NCBI GenBank assembly: GCA_947169385.1
Contig: CAMVPR010000001.1
Coordinates: 1 to 64,000 of the forward strand
DNA from: an uncultured Lachnospiraceae bacterium
Lineage (GTDB): Bacteria > Bacillota > Clostridia > Lachnospirales > Lachnospiraceae
DNA length: 64,000 nucleotides
Direction: 5' to 3'
Shown: one piece after another, positions 9,476 through 18,033 of the stretch
How the letters are laid out: each line of letters starts with the position of its first letter
How positions within the stretch are numbered: the stretch's first letter is position 1
Program-made: the position numbers and the translations under genes
The notes under the pieces: generated by a model
Databases searched by the model: none
Told to the model about the DNA's origin: nothing
What the model saw: the letters and a program-made list of their open reading frames with translations, nothing else

Positions 9476-10822
9476 CTATCCCTCACTTACACTCCCAACC
9501 TTATTCCTCTTAAAAAATCTTACAAAAGCATAAAGAACAGGTACGCAGCATATAATCCATGTAATCGGCTCCGTAAAGCATATCGCGGTGTACCCTAACG
9601 GAGCAACGAATACCATAACCGCGATAACCTTACCTGCCATTTCAAGTATGCTCGCGATAATCGGAAGCATTTTCTCACCAAGCCCCTGAAGCATGCTTCT
9701 TAAGGTTCCAAGTATCACAAGGAAGAAATAAAACGGTGTATTAATCCTAAGATATTTGGCACCCAAAGCGATAATATCTGAATTGTCCGAGCCGGTAATG
9801 CTCTTTATCAAGGTACCGCCGCCAAAATAGGCGATAAGTATAACTATAACCGACCATGTAAATCCTATAGCGAATACATTATATAATCCCTTCTTAACAC
9901 GGTCCAGCTTGCCCGCACCATAGTTTTGACTGGCAAATGTTGAAATGGTCTGCGAAAGTATTGCAACAGGCGTCATAAACACTTCGCTTGCCTTTCTCGC
10001 AGCCACATGAGCAGCTATCGTTCCTGTTCCGAGTCCGTTTATACCGGTCTGCAATATGACCGTTCCGACATTTACAATGACAAACATAAGACTCATAGCC
10101 AGACCCGAAGCAAGAAGCTCTTTAACAAGCTCAGGGTCAAGCTTAAAATCCTCCTTGGTAACCTTTAACTCCGGACAGAACTTAATTACATATATAAAAC
10201 ATAAAATTCCGGAAAACACCTGAGCAAGCACAGTTGCGTATGCAGCTCCGGATACCCCAAGCTTAAATCCACCGATAAACAGAATATCCAATCCAACATT
10301 AGACAGCGATGAAATGATAAGAAATACAAGCGGTGCCGTCGTGTTGCCAACAGCTCTTAATATTGATGACCACATATTATAAAATGTAGTCACAACAAGG
10401 CAGCATACAATAACAACAATGTAGGAATACCCTGTCTCAAAAACCTCCTCGGGAGTTTTTATAATCCTCATAACTGGCTTTAAAACAGCGAGCATTACAG
10501 CTGTAAGAAGAAGACTCACCATAATAGCGAGCTTGATGGTTCCGGCGATTGATTTCTTCATCATCACCATATCACCGGCCCCGAAGCTTCTCGATATAAG
10601 CAGTGCAAAACCATTGGTCATACCAAAACAGAACGACAGCACAAGCCCATATATAACACTAACCGTACCGACAGCAGAAAGTGCATCGTCTCCCAAAAGA
10701 TGGCCTACTATCGCTGTATCTGCTATGTTATAAAACTGTTGAAATATATTGCTAAGTAATAATGGAAATGCAAAAAGCAATATAAGCTTAGTTATATTGC
10801 CCTTAGTCATATCTAACTTCAT
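9476..10822 (-). CDS. MATE family multidrug/Na+ efflux transporter
   Basis: Integral membrane exporter of 448 residues with about twelve predicted transmembrane helices and the MATE-typical N-terminus (TKGNITKLILLFAFPLLLSN, then FYNIADTAIVGHLLGDDALSAVG). It should exchange drugs or metabolites for Na+ or H+; the substrate cannot be read from sequence. The start at 10822 has AGAGAGG eight bases upstream; an in-frame GTG nine bases earlier is less likely. It sits directly upstream of jetA with a 24-base gap, so it may share the promoter at 10930-10958 with the Wadjet genes. Confidence 0.93.
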   Translation of the reverse strand: MKLDMTKGNITKLILLFAFPLLLSNIFQQFYNIADTAIVGHLLGDDALSAVGTVSVIYGLVLSFCFGMTNGFALLISRSFGAGDMVMMKKSIAGTIKLAIMVSLLLTAVMLAVLKPVMRIIKTPEEVFETGYSYIVVIVCCLVVTTFYNMWSSILRAVGNTTAPLVFLIISSLSNVGLDILFIGGFKLGVSGAAYATVLAQVFSGILCFIYVIKFCPELKVTKEDFKLDPELVKELLASGLAMSLMFVIVNVGTVILQTGINGLGTGTIAAHVAARKASEVFMTPVAILSQTISTFASQNYGAGKLDRVKKGLYNVFAIGFTWSVIVILIAYFGGGTLIKSITGSDNSDIIALGAKYLRINTPFYFFLVILGTLRSMLQGLGEKMLPIIASILEMAGKVIAVMVFVAPLGYTAICFTEPITWIICCVPVLYAFVRFFKRNKVGSVSEG

Positions 10823-10850
10823 ATATAACACCTCTCTTCAAAAAACAACT

Positions 10851-10905
10851 TGTCATCCTAAGCAAAACGAATAGTTAAGATTCTTCGCTGTGCTCAGAAT
10901 GACAA
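10851..10905. repeat. Dispersed palindromic repeat, copy 1
   Basis: One arm reads TGTCATCCTAAGC and the other GATTCTTCGCTGTGCTCAG then AATGACA, forming an imperfect inverted repeat in the 5' leader of the MATE-Wadjet transcript. It belongs to the dispersed family also found at 27192, 32751, 33403, 36761, 38926, 49218, 49346, 60816 and 60930. Confidence 0.8.
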
Positions 10906-10929
10906 TCTAATTGATATAATTAATTTCAA

Positions 10930-10958
10930 AGCATATATTACTCACTTTGATATGTCAA
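10930..10958 (-). promoter_or_regulatory. Sigma-A-type promoter for MATE and Wadjet genes
   Basis: On the minus strand TTGACA (10953-10958) is followed by 17 bases and TATGCT (10930-10935). It lies about 110 bases upstream of the MATE start and is the only good promoter match before jetA. Confidence 0.6.
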
Positions 10959-10978
10959 GAGGTAAAAAATAATAATAA

Positions 10979-13357
10979 TCACAAAACTCTTATATCCGTA
11001 AGAGCAACCCTGTCCCCCGTAAGAGCGGCATAAATCTCTGTCATGCCATCATTTACTGTAATGGTATTCTCTAACGTCACACCTAGATTAGTAGTATAAA
11101 CAGTAATCCTGCTTCCCTTTCTTTTAAACAGAACCTCGCACTCCATCCCCTTCTTATTGGTCTCTTTCCACGAATCCCACCCTTTAAAATCGTCATCCTT
11201 ATTCATAACGAACCTGCTGTCAGCAAAGGTGTCATCATAATCATTCTCGCCGTTAAGCTTTATAAGCGCATACTCCCTGTATCCTGCACCGTTAACATCA
11301 GAATCATTGGAATGATATATTACAATATAAGGGCAGTTCCACACAAGCTCCGCAGAAGGAAGACTCATAGTATGAAAATCAATCCTCATGTCGTCCCTAA
11401 TCGCAATGCCTTTACTTGAGGCAGACCGCCTCTGGTCAACCTGAACATTGGGAATGTCGGACTCCAATCTGCCTGTATAGCTTACCTCATCAGCGATACG
11501 AGGAATCTCATCCCCACTAACCACCTTGTCACTTCTTACAATCCTTACATTGCTCAGCACGCAATCCTCACCTGTGATACCGAGATACACAGGCTTTGAG
11601 CCGTCTAAAAGCGCAATCACAACCTCTATATCATAATAAGGTCCCATAAGCTTAAGCTTCATGTGGTCCTGATATCTATATGCGCAAAGTCCGTATTCTT
11701 CCTCATCACTTCTTTTACCGGATACATCATGCTCAACTACATTTACTTCCATATTCCTCGCACCTGTAGTTATGCTGTGACCGTCAAACCATATCTCACC
11801 GTACTCTAAATAGCGATACGCCCTGATTGCCTTATCATTGGTGTGTACCCTGCCGTCATAAGACGAGAACACTATAACAGAAGGCATACTGAAATCACCG
11901 AACTCTTCTCCGAGAGGAGAACACTTCATACTGATGTCTGTCACATTACCATCAATCATAATGCCTCTTGTGATAGCCTCTCTATACTTCCTTATACGAT
12001 ACTCTCTCTCAATCACAAAATCCTTCTCGTCATAGTCATTTATTTTCTCCTCACTAAGCTCGGAATCAATCATTTTAACAACTATATCTGCAAATGCAGG
12101 GTCAAACTGTGCACCCGATTCCCTTATAATCTCCTCTTTTATCACAGGAAGCGGAAGAGGCTCCCTGTATCTCTTCTTCATTCTCATGTTGTCATATGCA
12201 TCCGCAACCGCAACAATCCTCGCAAGCTCAGGTATCTCTTCACCCTTCAGTCCTTCAGGATATCCCTTGCCGTCATATCTCTCACAACTGTATCTTGCGC
12301 CCTGCATAAGGAACGGATACTCCTTGATGCTTGAAAGTATCTCGGCAGCAAGCTCCGGTTTTTTCTTAACAAGAGCATACTCTTCATCACTAAGAGCAGT
12401 GTCCTTGCCTATAATACTGTCAGGAACTCCTATGGTTCCAACATCATGCAAAAGTGCTGCGTAGTATACCTCATCACACTCTTCTTCATCCTTACCGCTC
12501 ATCCTTGCAATCTCTCTTGCGTAATTGGCAACCCTGGCCGAATGACCCTTGGCATACTCGTCCTTGGCGTCAAGTGCCGCCACAAATGCCGTAGCAGTTT
12601 GGTCAAACAGATGCTTGGTAGCCCGGTGCTCCTCTAAGAGATTATCTATCTCAATCTGATGTGAGTGCTCCACCTTACTGTTGATATCAATAAGGGCAAA
12701 TACAAAAAGAATAAGCACATCAACAGCCACGACAATATTGGTAAGAGATAACCCGTAGAAGAAAAACTGCATAACAGAAGCAATTATAGGCATGACAAGA
12801 AAGATAATAAGGGAAATCCCGATACCTCTTCCAAGCTTCTTAAAATACTTGATAACAATGCCAAACTGTATAACAGGTATGACAAGAGGTATAAGATAGC
12901 TTATAACAAACCCGCTGCCTCTGACATAATGATTAGTCGAATCAAATGTATAATAAAAACCGGTAAATTGAGAAACGATTATCATTATCATACCCAAAAA
13001 CGCCAAAATATCGTTAAAAATCAATCTCTTGGGTACTCTTAATGCTTCGCCCTCATGCATTACAAGGTCTTCAATATATACATTAACACCTGCAATTATT
13101 AATAAGAGCATAAAAAATACCAGAAAATTGCTGACCCTTACCATATAAAATCCGGTTATGCTCTCATCACCTCTGTATATATAAGCACACCTGTCCGCTA
13201 AAAGAAGAATCATCGCAGTAATCTGCAATGCCACTAAGGCAATCTTTCTTGCAGAGGTCAGCACATTGGTTATGACAGTGTATATAGCAGTCACCCCTGT
13301 TGCTCCCGCTAGCGCAAGCATAATATCCAATTGATAATCCGCTAATAATGAAATCAT
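10979..13357 (-). CDS. Membrane protein with degenerate HD-GYP domain and long C-terminal region
   Basis: 792-residue protein. Six or seven transmembrane helices fill residues 10-225, then a short coiled segment leads to an HD-GYP domain (about 255-420). The HD pair (304-305) and GYP (365-367) are present, but family positions usually read as HDxGK, KKHP and HHE are here HDVGT, KKKP and YSC, so several metal-ligand histidines and the HD lysine are missing. Cyclic-di-GMP hydrolysis is therefore doubtful; a binding or scaffold role is an inference. The C-terminal 330 residues look beta-rich and match nothing I recognise. It lies three bases after the receiver gene, whose end contains its AAGGAG site. 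Confidence 0.82.
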   Translation of the reverse strand: MISLLADYQLDIMLALAGATGVTAIYTVITNVLTSARKIALVALQITAMILLLADRCAYIYRGDESITGFYMVRVSNFLVFFMLLLIIAGVNVYIEDLVMHEGEALRVPKRLIFNDILAFLGMIMIIVSQFTGFYYTFDSTNHYVRGSGFVISYLIPLVIPVIQFGIVIKYFKKLGRGIGISLIIFLVMPIIASVMQFFFYGLSLTNIVVAVDVLILFVFALIDINSKVEHSHQIEIDNLLEEHRATKHLFDQTATAFVAALDAKDEYAKGHSARVANYAREIARMSGKDEEECDEVYYAALLHDVGTIGVPDSIIGKDTALSDEEYALVKKKPELAAEILSSIKEYPFLMQGARYSCERYDGKGYPEGLKGEEIPELARIVAVADAYDNMRMKKRYREPLPLPVIKEEIIRESGAQFDPAFADIVVKMIDSELSEEKINDYDEKDFVIEREYRIRKYREAITRGIMIDGNVTDISMKCSPLGEEFGDFSMPSVIVFSSYDGRVHTNDKAIRAYRYLEYGEIWFDGHSITTGARNMEVNVVEHDVSGKRSDEEEYGLCAYRYQDHMKLKLMGPYYDIEVVIALLDGSKPVYLGITGEDCVLSNVRIVRSDKVVSGDEIPRIADEVSYTGRLESDIPNVQVDQRRSASSKGIAIRDDMRIDFHTMSLPSAELVWNCPYIVIYHSNDSDVNGAGYREYALIKLNGENDYDDTFADSRFVMNKDDDFKGWDSWKETNKKGMECEVLFKRKGSRITVYTTNLGVTLENTITVNDGMTEIYAALTGDRVALTDIRVL

Positions 13358-13360
13358 ATA

Positions 13361-13777
13361 TTATTCAGCTCCTTGACTGTCAAAAAAATTATCAAGCTTT
13401 AATAGTAATTCGTCCTTCTCAATCGTCTTAAGAATATATCCGTCAGGTCTTAATGCAAGCACAGCCATCACGCTGTCCTTGTCACTTTTGCCTGTAAGGA
13501 AGATAATGGGAATATTGCATAATTCCCTGTCCGTTCTAAGCATTTCAAGCACCTGTGGACCGCTTGTTATAGGCATCTCATAATCAAGCAATATAAGGTC
13601 TACATTGTTGATACCAAGAAGCTTGATAGCCTGCAGCCCTGAATTGGCCATATATATCTTATACTTATCCTTAAGCCACTCCCTTATAAGCTTCAGATAG
13701 TTAGGGTCATCATCCACAATAAGAATACTCTTTTTGTAGCTTGACGCTCCTGATTTTTTAAACATATTATCACCCAT
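13361..13777 (-). CDS. Stand-alone receiver (CheY-like) response regulator
   Basis: 138-residue single-domain receiver. Acidic pocket VDDD (21-24), phosphoacceptor D65 in LILLDYEMP, the conserved T/S region in IIFLTGKSDKD, and the lysine in YILKTIEKDE are all present, so it should be phosphorylated. No output domain follows. It lies between the giant hybrid kinase and the degenerate HD-GYP gene with gaps of 17 and 3 bases, which suggests it receives phosphate from that kinase's HPt domain and passes the signal by protein contact. AAGGAG lies nine bases before the ATG. Confidence 0.92.
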   Translation of the reverse strand: MGDNMFKKSGASSYKKSILIVDDDPNYLKLIREWLKDKYKIYMANSGLQAIKLLGINNVDLILLDYEMPITSGPQVLEMLRTDRELCNIPIIFLTGKSDKDSVMAVLALRPDGYILKTIEKDELLLKLDNFFDSQGAE

Positions 13778-13794
13778 ATTGTTACTCTCCTTTA

Positions 13795-16700
13795 TTATTT
13801 AATCAGGGACTCCATACCATCCCAGTCCATGTTCTTAAAGAACTCGTTAAGCTTATCAATTATATCCTGGTCTTTTTCGGGAAGCTTATAATCCTTAAGC
13901 TTGTCAAGAACCAGCTCGACCGCGTCATAGTCCATCACGGGAATAGCCTCCTTAAGGGCATCATATGCATCCTTAAGATTGTCAGAATCAAGCTCCTCTT
14001 TAGCGTCATCATCTGTCTCATCCTTAAGAGCCATAAGCTTCTCCTTAAATGCCTGATACTCACTTATAAGCTTGTCGGCATTATCGTTAATGAATTCCAT
14101 ATCCTCATGGTTGCCTGCATCTTCAAGCTGCTGACAAAGCGTAGAAAGCTCCATGGCGCCGACAATCCTTGCCGAACTCTTAAGCGAGTGAACCTTGATG
14201 GTATAAAGCCTTATGTTGCCCTCTTCGTATGCTTCATTTAACACGCGGGTATTGTCATCAATCGTGTCGTTAAACATATTAAGCGAGAATATAAAATTGG
14301 CAATTCCGCCCGAATTCTTTATTCCTTCGTCAACCGAGATTCCGTCAATATCCTTAATCCAGAGCATATCATCAGGTATCTCATCAAGCTCTTCAATTCC
14401 GTCTTCTGCCTCCGGCTTCATCATCATCTCGGAAGGAAGATGCTTCATGATAGTTCTCTCCAATAAAATACTGTCGACAGGCTTAGACAGGTAGCCATTG
14501 AAGCCTTTGGAAATGTAGAACTCCTCACCTTGAGTGGCATTGGCTGTAAGAGCGTACACCGGAAGGTCAGGTGCGAACTGTCTTATCTTCTCTACTGTCT
14601 CAACACCGTCCATTCCCGGCATCATATGGTCAAGAAGCACAATATTGTAGCTTGACTCCTTGAGCTTGTCAATACACTCCTCACCACTGCCCGCTGTCGT
14701 TACGAATATCTTGGTAGCCTTTAAAAGACCTCTTATGACATTGAGGTTCATAGGGTTGTCGTCAACTACAAGCACATCAGCATCAGGAGCGATAAATTGC
14801 GGTACATAAGGTCCTTTATCAGAGCTCTCATCACGCTCAACAAACACTCCCATAGGTGTGGCATCAACTATCTTCTGCGATAAGGTCAATATAAACTCAG
14901 AGCCTTCACCGTAGACGCTTTCGCAAATCAGCTTTCCACCCATAAGCTCAGCAAATCTTCCCGATATATCAAGACCAAGACCTGTTCCCTGAATACTGCT
15001 GTTCTTCTCCTCATCAAGTCTCTCGTAAGCCTCAAAAAGCTTATCCATATCCTCTTGTCTGATACCCATTCCGGTATCCTTAACGGATATTCTAAGATCT
15101 ATTACATCATCAACTCTTCCTTCTACCGAGATATTAAGCACGAATCCGCCTCTCTCGGTATATTTAACCGCATTGGTAAGCAGATTTAAGATAATCTGTT
15201 TAATCTTGCCGGCATCTCCGTATAACCTCTTAGGAAGCATCTCATCAACGCTTACATCAAAAAGCAGCTCCTTCTCATTGGCTCTTACTCTTATCATTGA
15301 TACTATCGACCTTAAGAACTCGGAAGAATCGTATTCCTGATTGATAACAGTCATCTTGCCCGACTCAATCTTGGAAATATCAAGGAGGTCATTGACAAGT
15401 CCGAGCAAAGACTCCGACGCATTCTTTATATCAAGTCCGTAATTGATAATCGACATAAAATACGGTTTTGGTACGCCGTCAGCATTTTCACGAAGAATCA
15501 TCTCGTCCATACCCATTATGGTGTTGATAGGGGTTCTTATCTCGTGAGACATATTGGCAAGGAACCTCGTTTTGGCACTGCTTGCCCGCTCCGCCTCTTC
15601 CTTGGCAGCCTGAATCTCCTGATACTGTCTGCTTATGATTGTGGATTTCATAACCCTGAACACTATGAAACCAACCAAAGATGCAATCAATGCAACAAAT
15701 ATAATCTTAAAAACCAAAAGCTCATACAATTTTGGCTTCTTAATGATTTTGAACTCTTTGTCAAATACAGGCTCTTTCCCGTTCTTATCAAGAACCTGAA
15801 TATGAAGAGTGTAATCTCCGTATTTTAAATCGGTGAATTCAAGACTTGTGAGCCTGCTTCTTAAAGCCTTGACACCCTCATCAGAGCTTTCTTCCAAAAA
15901 CACTCTTATTATGGGGTCTGACATTGTATAATCCATAACCGCCGCAGTTATTCTGATACGCCCATCGGACGCGGGAATAACATATGCTCCGTCATCTGTC
16001 GGCGTAATCTTCTCATCATCAATATAGACTGACCTTACACCAATCTTAACCTCTGTACGCATCTCGTTATAATTCATGACATTCAAACGGCTTACACCCG
16101 TTCTTCCTGCCACGTACAGGTTGCCGTCATCAGACAGTGTACTGTATGAGTTGGCTGTAGGTGTACAGGTGAGCCCGCTGTTGATGGTATAAAGCCTGTA
16201 ATCATTGACATTGTCCTCAATCATCTCGCTCGCCTTAACCATATATACTCCGTAGGATGACAATATCCACATGTCGTCCTCACCCGCAAAATATATATCA
16301 TAATTGTTGTTATACGGAAATGAAGTCGATTGCGTAATAAGACCGTCTGATATATATTCAATGGAGTTGGATGTTACTATCCAGTATACACCTCTATCCT
16401 CATCCTTCTTAATACGCATGACAACATCACTTGTAAGCCCTTCATCACGCCCTATCCTGCTGAGACCGCTGTCTTTAATAACATATATTCCATCACCGTC
16501 GGTTCCCACATAAATCTCTCCGTCATCACCCGCACACACAGTAAGAATGACGGTATTCTTCATGCCCTCTTTAGCTCCTATGACCTTGCTTACAGTCATA
16601 TTCTTTATAATAGCAACACCGCTGTTGGTACCGCAGACTATATTCCCATCCTTATCTTCAGTTGTACACCTCGCTTCATTGCCCGGCATTCCGTTGTCAA

Positions 16701-18018
16701 CTGTAAAGCTCTTAATATCACCGTCCGCGGTCTGACATACCAGACCTTTGTCATTGGTAAAGCACGATATCCAGAGGTTTCCCTTGCTGTCCTCCATAAT
16801 ACATCTTATACGCGACTCACCGATATACTTGATAAGCTTGTCGCTCGTACTTCTTCTGTCGTCACTAATTATCTCCAATCCGCTATCCGTGCCGACATAG
16901 AGCTTACCATCGTGAAAACAGGTTGCATTGACAACAGAATCCTCAAGCCCTGCCTTTCTCGTCACATCAACAAAATTGTTGGTCACTATCTTCATAACTC
17001 CCTGAGTCGAAGAAGCATACCACATATTGCCCTGATAATCAGCCGTCATCATCTCAATCGCACTGTCCATAGGTATATCACTCACTCTATGAAAATGATA
17101 ATTCTCGTCAAGATAACCGGTAACTGTAGTAGATGAAAGCCATACCCTGTTACATGCATAAGTCATCCAATGCGTGTCAAATATCGGTTCAATGTTAATC
17201 CTCTTCATCCGGGATACATCATCTCCAAAGGCACCATGATATAAAGTGCTGCTCTCGGTTCCGATATATACCTTACTCTTGTCATGCGGGTCAAGAAGAA
17301 ATGTTGTTATCCTCTCTAAATTAAGCTCATCACTGTTAAACAGCTTATCTACCTTATAATTATTAATTGTGAACATGATACCGTTAGCGGTCTGACAATA
17401 TATAACCCCTTCATTGTCAGCCTCAAGCTTAAGAACTCTCTCCTCATTGATTCTTGAATCATCAATCACATTAACATTCATATCTGAATCTATGTATGCC
17501 ACTCCTGCAGTGGTGCCGACAAAAATATTGCCATCTTTATCCTCTGCAAATGAGCGGATTGAAGACGAAGGAAGCCCATCCTTGTAAGTAAAGCTTGTCC
17601 TTTCTTCTTTGTCAATCATAACCACTCCGCCATCGTTGGTTCCGACCCACACCCTGTTCTTAGAATCCTCATATATACATCTTCCGCTTGTAAGACCGTC
17701 AGATGTATCAAGCCTCTCAAACTCAGTTCCGTCATATCTTATGATACCGCTGTATCCGCCAATCCACAGATAGCCGTCCCTTGTGCCTAAGATATAATTG
17801 GCATCGGAAGTCGGAAGTCCGTTGGTGGCATCATAAAGTTCAGCAGTGTAACCGACATTATCAATCTGATTCGTGGCAGCATATCCGCCACCGATATTAG
17901 GGTCTCTCTTGTCATTAATGTCATCCTCTGCAAATGCTGTAAAGTCACTTAAAAGAATGAGCAGACCAAGTATCGCTGCCAATAAGGCCGGTCGTATTAT
18001 CAGTATAGAATTCTTCAT
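13795..18018 (-). CDS. Hybrid histidine kinase with periplasmic-type beta-propeller sensor, receiver and HPt
   Basis: 1407-residue one-protein phosphorelay in the cell membrane. A signal/anchor segment (about 8-30) precedes two-component-regulator propeller repeats (about 60-640: repeated LWIGG, VWVGT, FVGTT, YVGTDSG strands) and a Y_Y_Y-type domain (about 655-760). A transmembrane helix (about 765-787) leads to HisKA with H825 in SHEIRTP, an HATPase domain (NLLTNAVKYTE at 945-955; DTGMGI; GTGLGL), a receiver with D1130 in LLDHMMPGMDG, and an HPt domain with H1277 in VHSLKSSAR. This architecture is typical of glycan- or nutrient-sensing HTCS-like kinases. It has a strong AAGGAGG site 15 bases after the HD-GYP sensor gene ends. 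Confidence 0.95.
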   Translation of the reverse strand: MKNSILIIRPALLAAILGLLILLSDFTAFAEDDINDKRDPNIGGGYAATNQIDNVGYTAELYDATNGLPTSDANYILGTRDGYLWIGGYSGIIRYDGTEFERLDTSDGLTSGRCIYEDSKNRVWVGTNDGGVVMIDKEERTSFTYKDGLPSSSIRSFAEDKDGNIFVGTTAGVAYIDSDMNVNVIDDSRINEERVLKLEADNEGVIYCQTANGIMFTINNYKVDKLFNSDELNLERITTFLLDPHDKSKVYIGTESSTLYHGAFGDDVSRMKRINIEPIFDTHWMTYACNRVWLSSTTVTGYLDENYHFHRVSDIPMDSAIEMMTADYQGNMWYASSTQGVMKIVTNNFVDVTRKAGLEDSVVNATCFHDGKLYVGTDSGLEIISDDRRSTSDKLIKYIGESRIRCIMEDSKGNLWISCFTNDKGLVCQTADGDIKSFTVDNGMPGNEARCTTEDKDGNIVCGTNSGVAIIKNMTVSKVIGAKEGMKNTVILTVCAGDDGEIYVGTDGDGIYVIKDSGLSRIGRDEGLTSDVVMRIKKDEDRGVYWIVTSNSIEYISDGLITQSTSFPYNNNYDIYFAGEDDMWILSSYGVYMVKASEMIEDNVNDYRLYTINSGLTCTPTANSYSTLSDDGNLYVAGRTGVSRLNVMNYNEMRTEVKIGVRSVYIDDEKITPTDDGAYVIPASDGRIRITAAVMDYTMSDPIIRVFLEESSDEGVKALRSRLTSLEFTDLKYGDYTLHIQVLDKNGKEPVFDKEFKIIKKPKLYELLVFKIIFVALIASLVGFIVFRVMKSTIISRQYQEIQAAKEEAERASSAKTRFLANMSHEIRTPINTIMGMDEMILRENADGVPKPYFMSIINYGLDIKNASESLLGLVNDLLDISKIESGKMTVINQEYDSSEFLRSIVSMIRVRANEKELLFDVSVDEMLPKRLYGDAGKIKQIILNLLTNAVKYTERGGFVLNISVEGRVDDVIDLRISVKDTGMGIRQEDMDKLFEAYERLDEEKNSSIQGTGLGLDISGRFAELMGGKLICESVYGEGSEFILTLSQKIVDATPMGVFVERDESSDKGPYVPQFIAPDADVLVVDDNPMNLNVIRGLLKATKIFVTTAGSGEECIDKLKESSYNIVLLDHMMPGMDGVETVEKIRQFAPDLPVYALTANATQGEEFYISKGFNGYLSKPVDSILLERTIMKHLPSEMMMKPEAEDGIEELDEIPDDMLWIKDIDGISVDEGIKNSGGIANFIFSLNMFNDTIDDNTRVLNEAYEEGNIRLYTIKVHSLKSSARIVGAMELSTLCQQLEDAGNHEDMEFINDNADKLISEYQAFKEKLMALKDETDDDAKEELDSDNLKDAYDALKEAIPVMDYDAVELVLDKLKDYKLPEKDQDIIDKLNEFFKNMDWDGMESLIK

Positions 18019-18033
18019 TGTCCAACAACCTCC

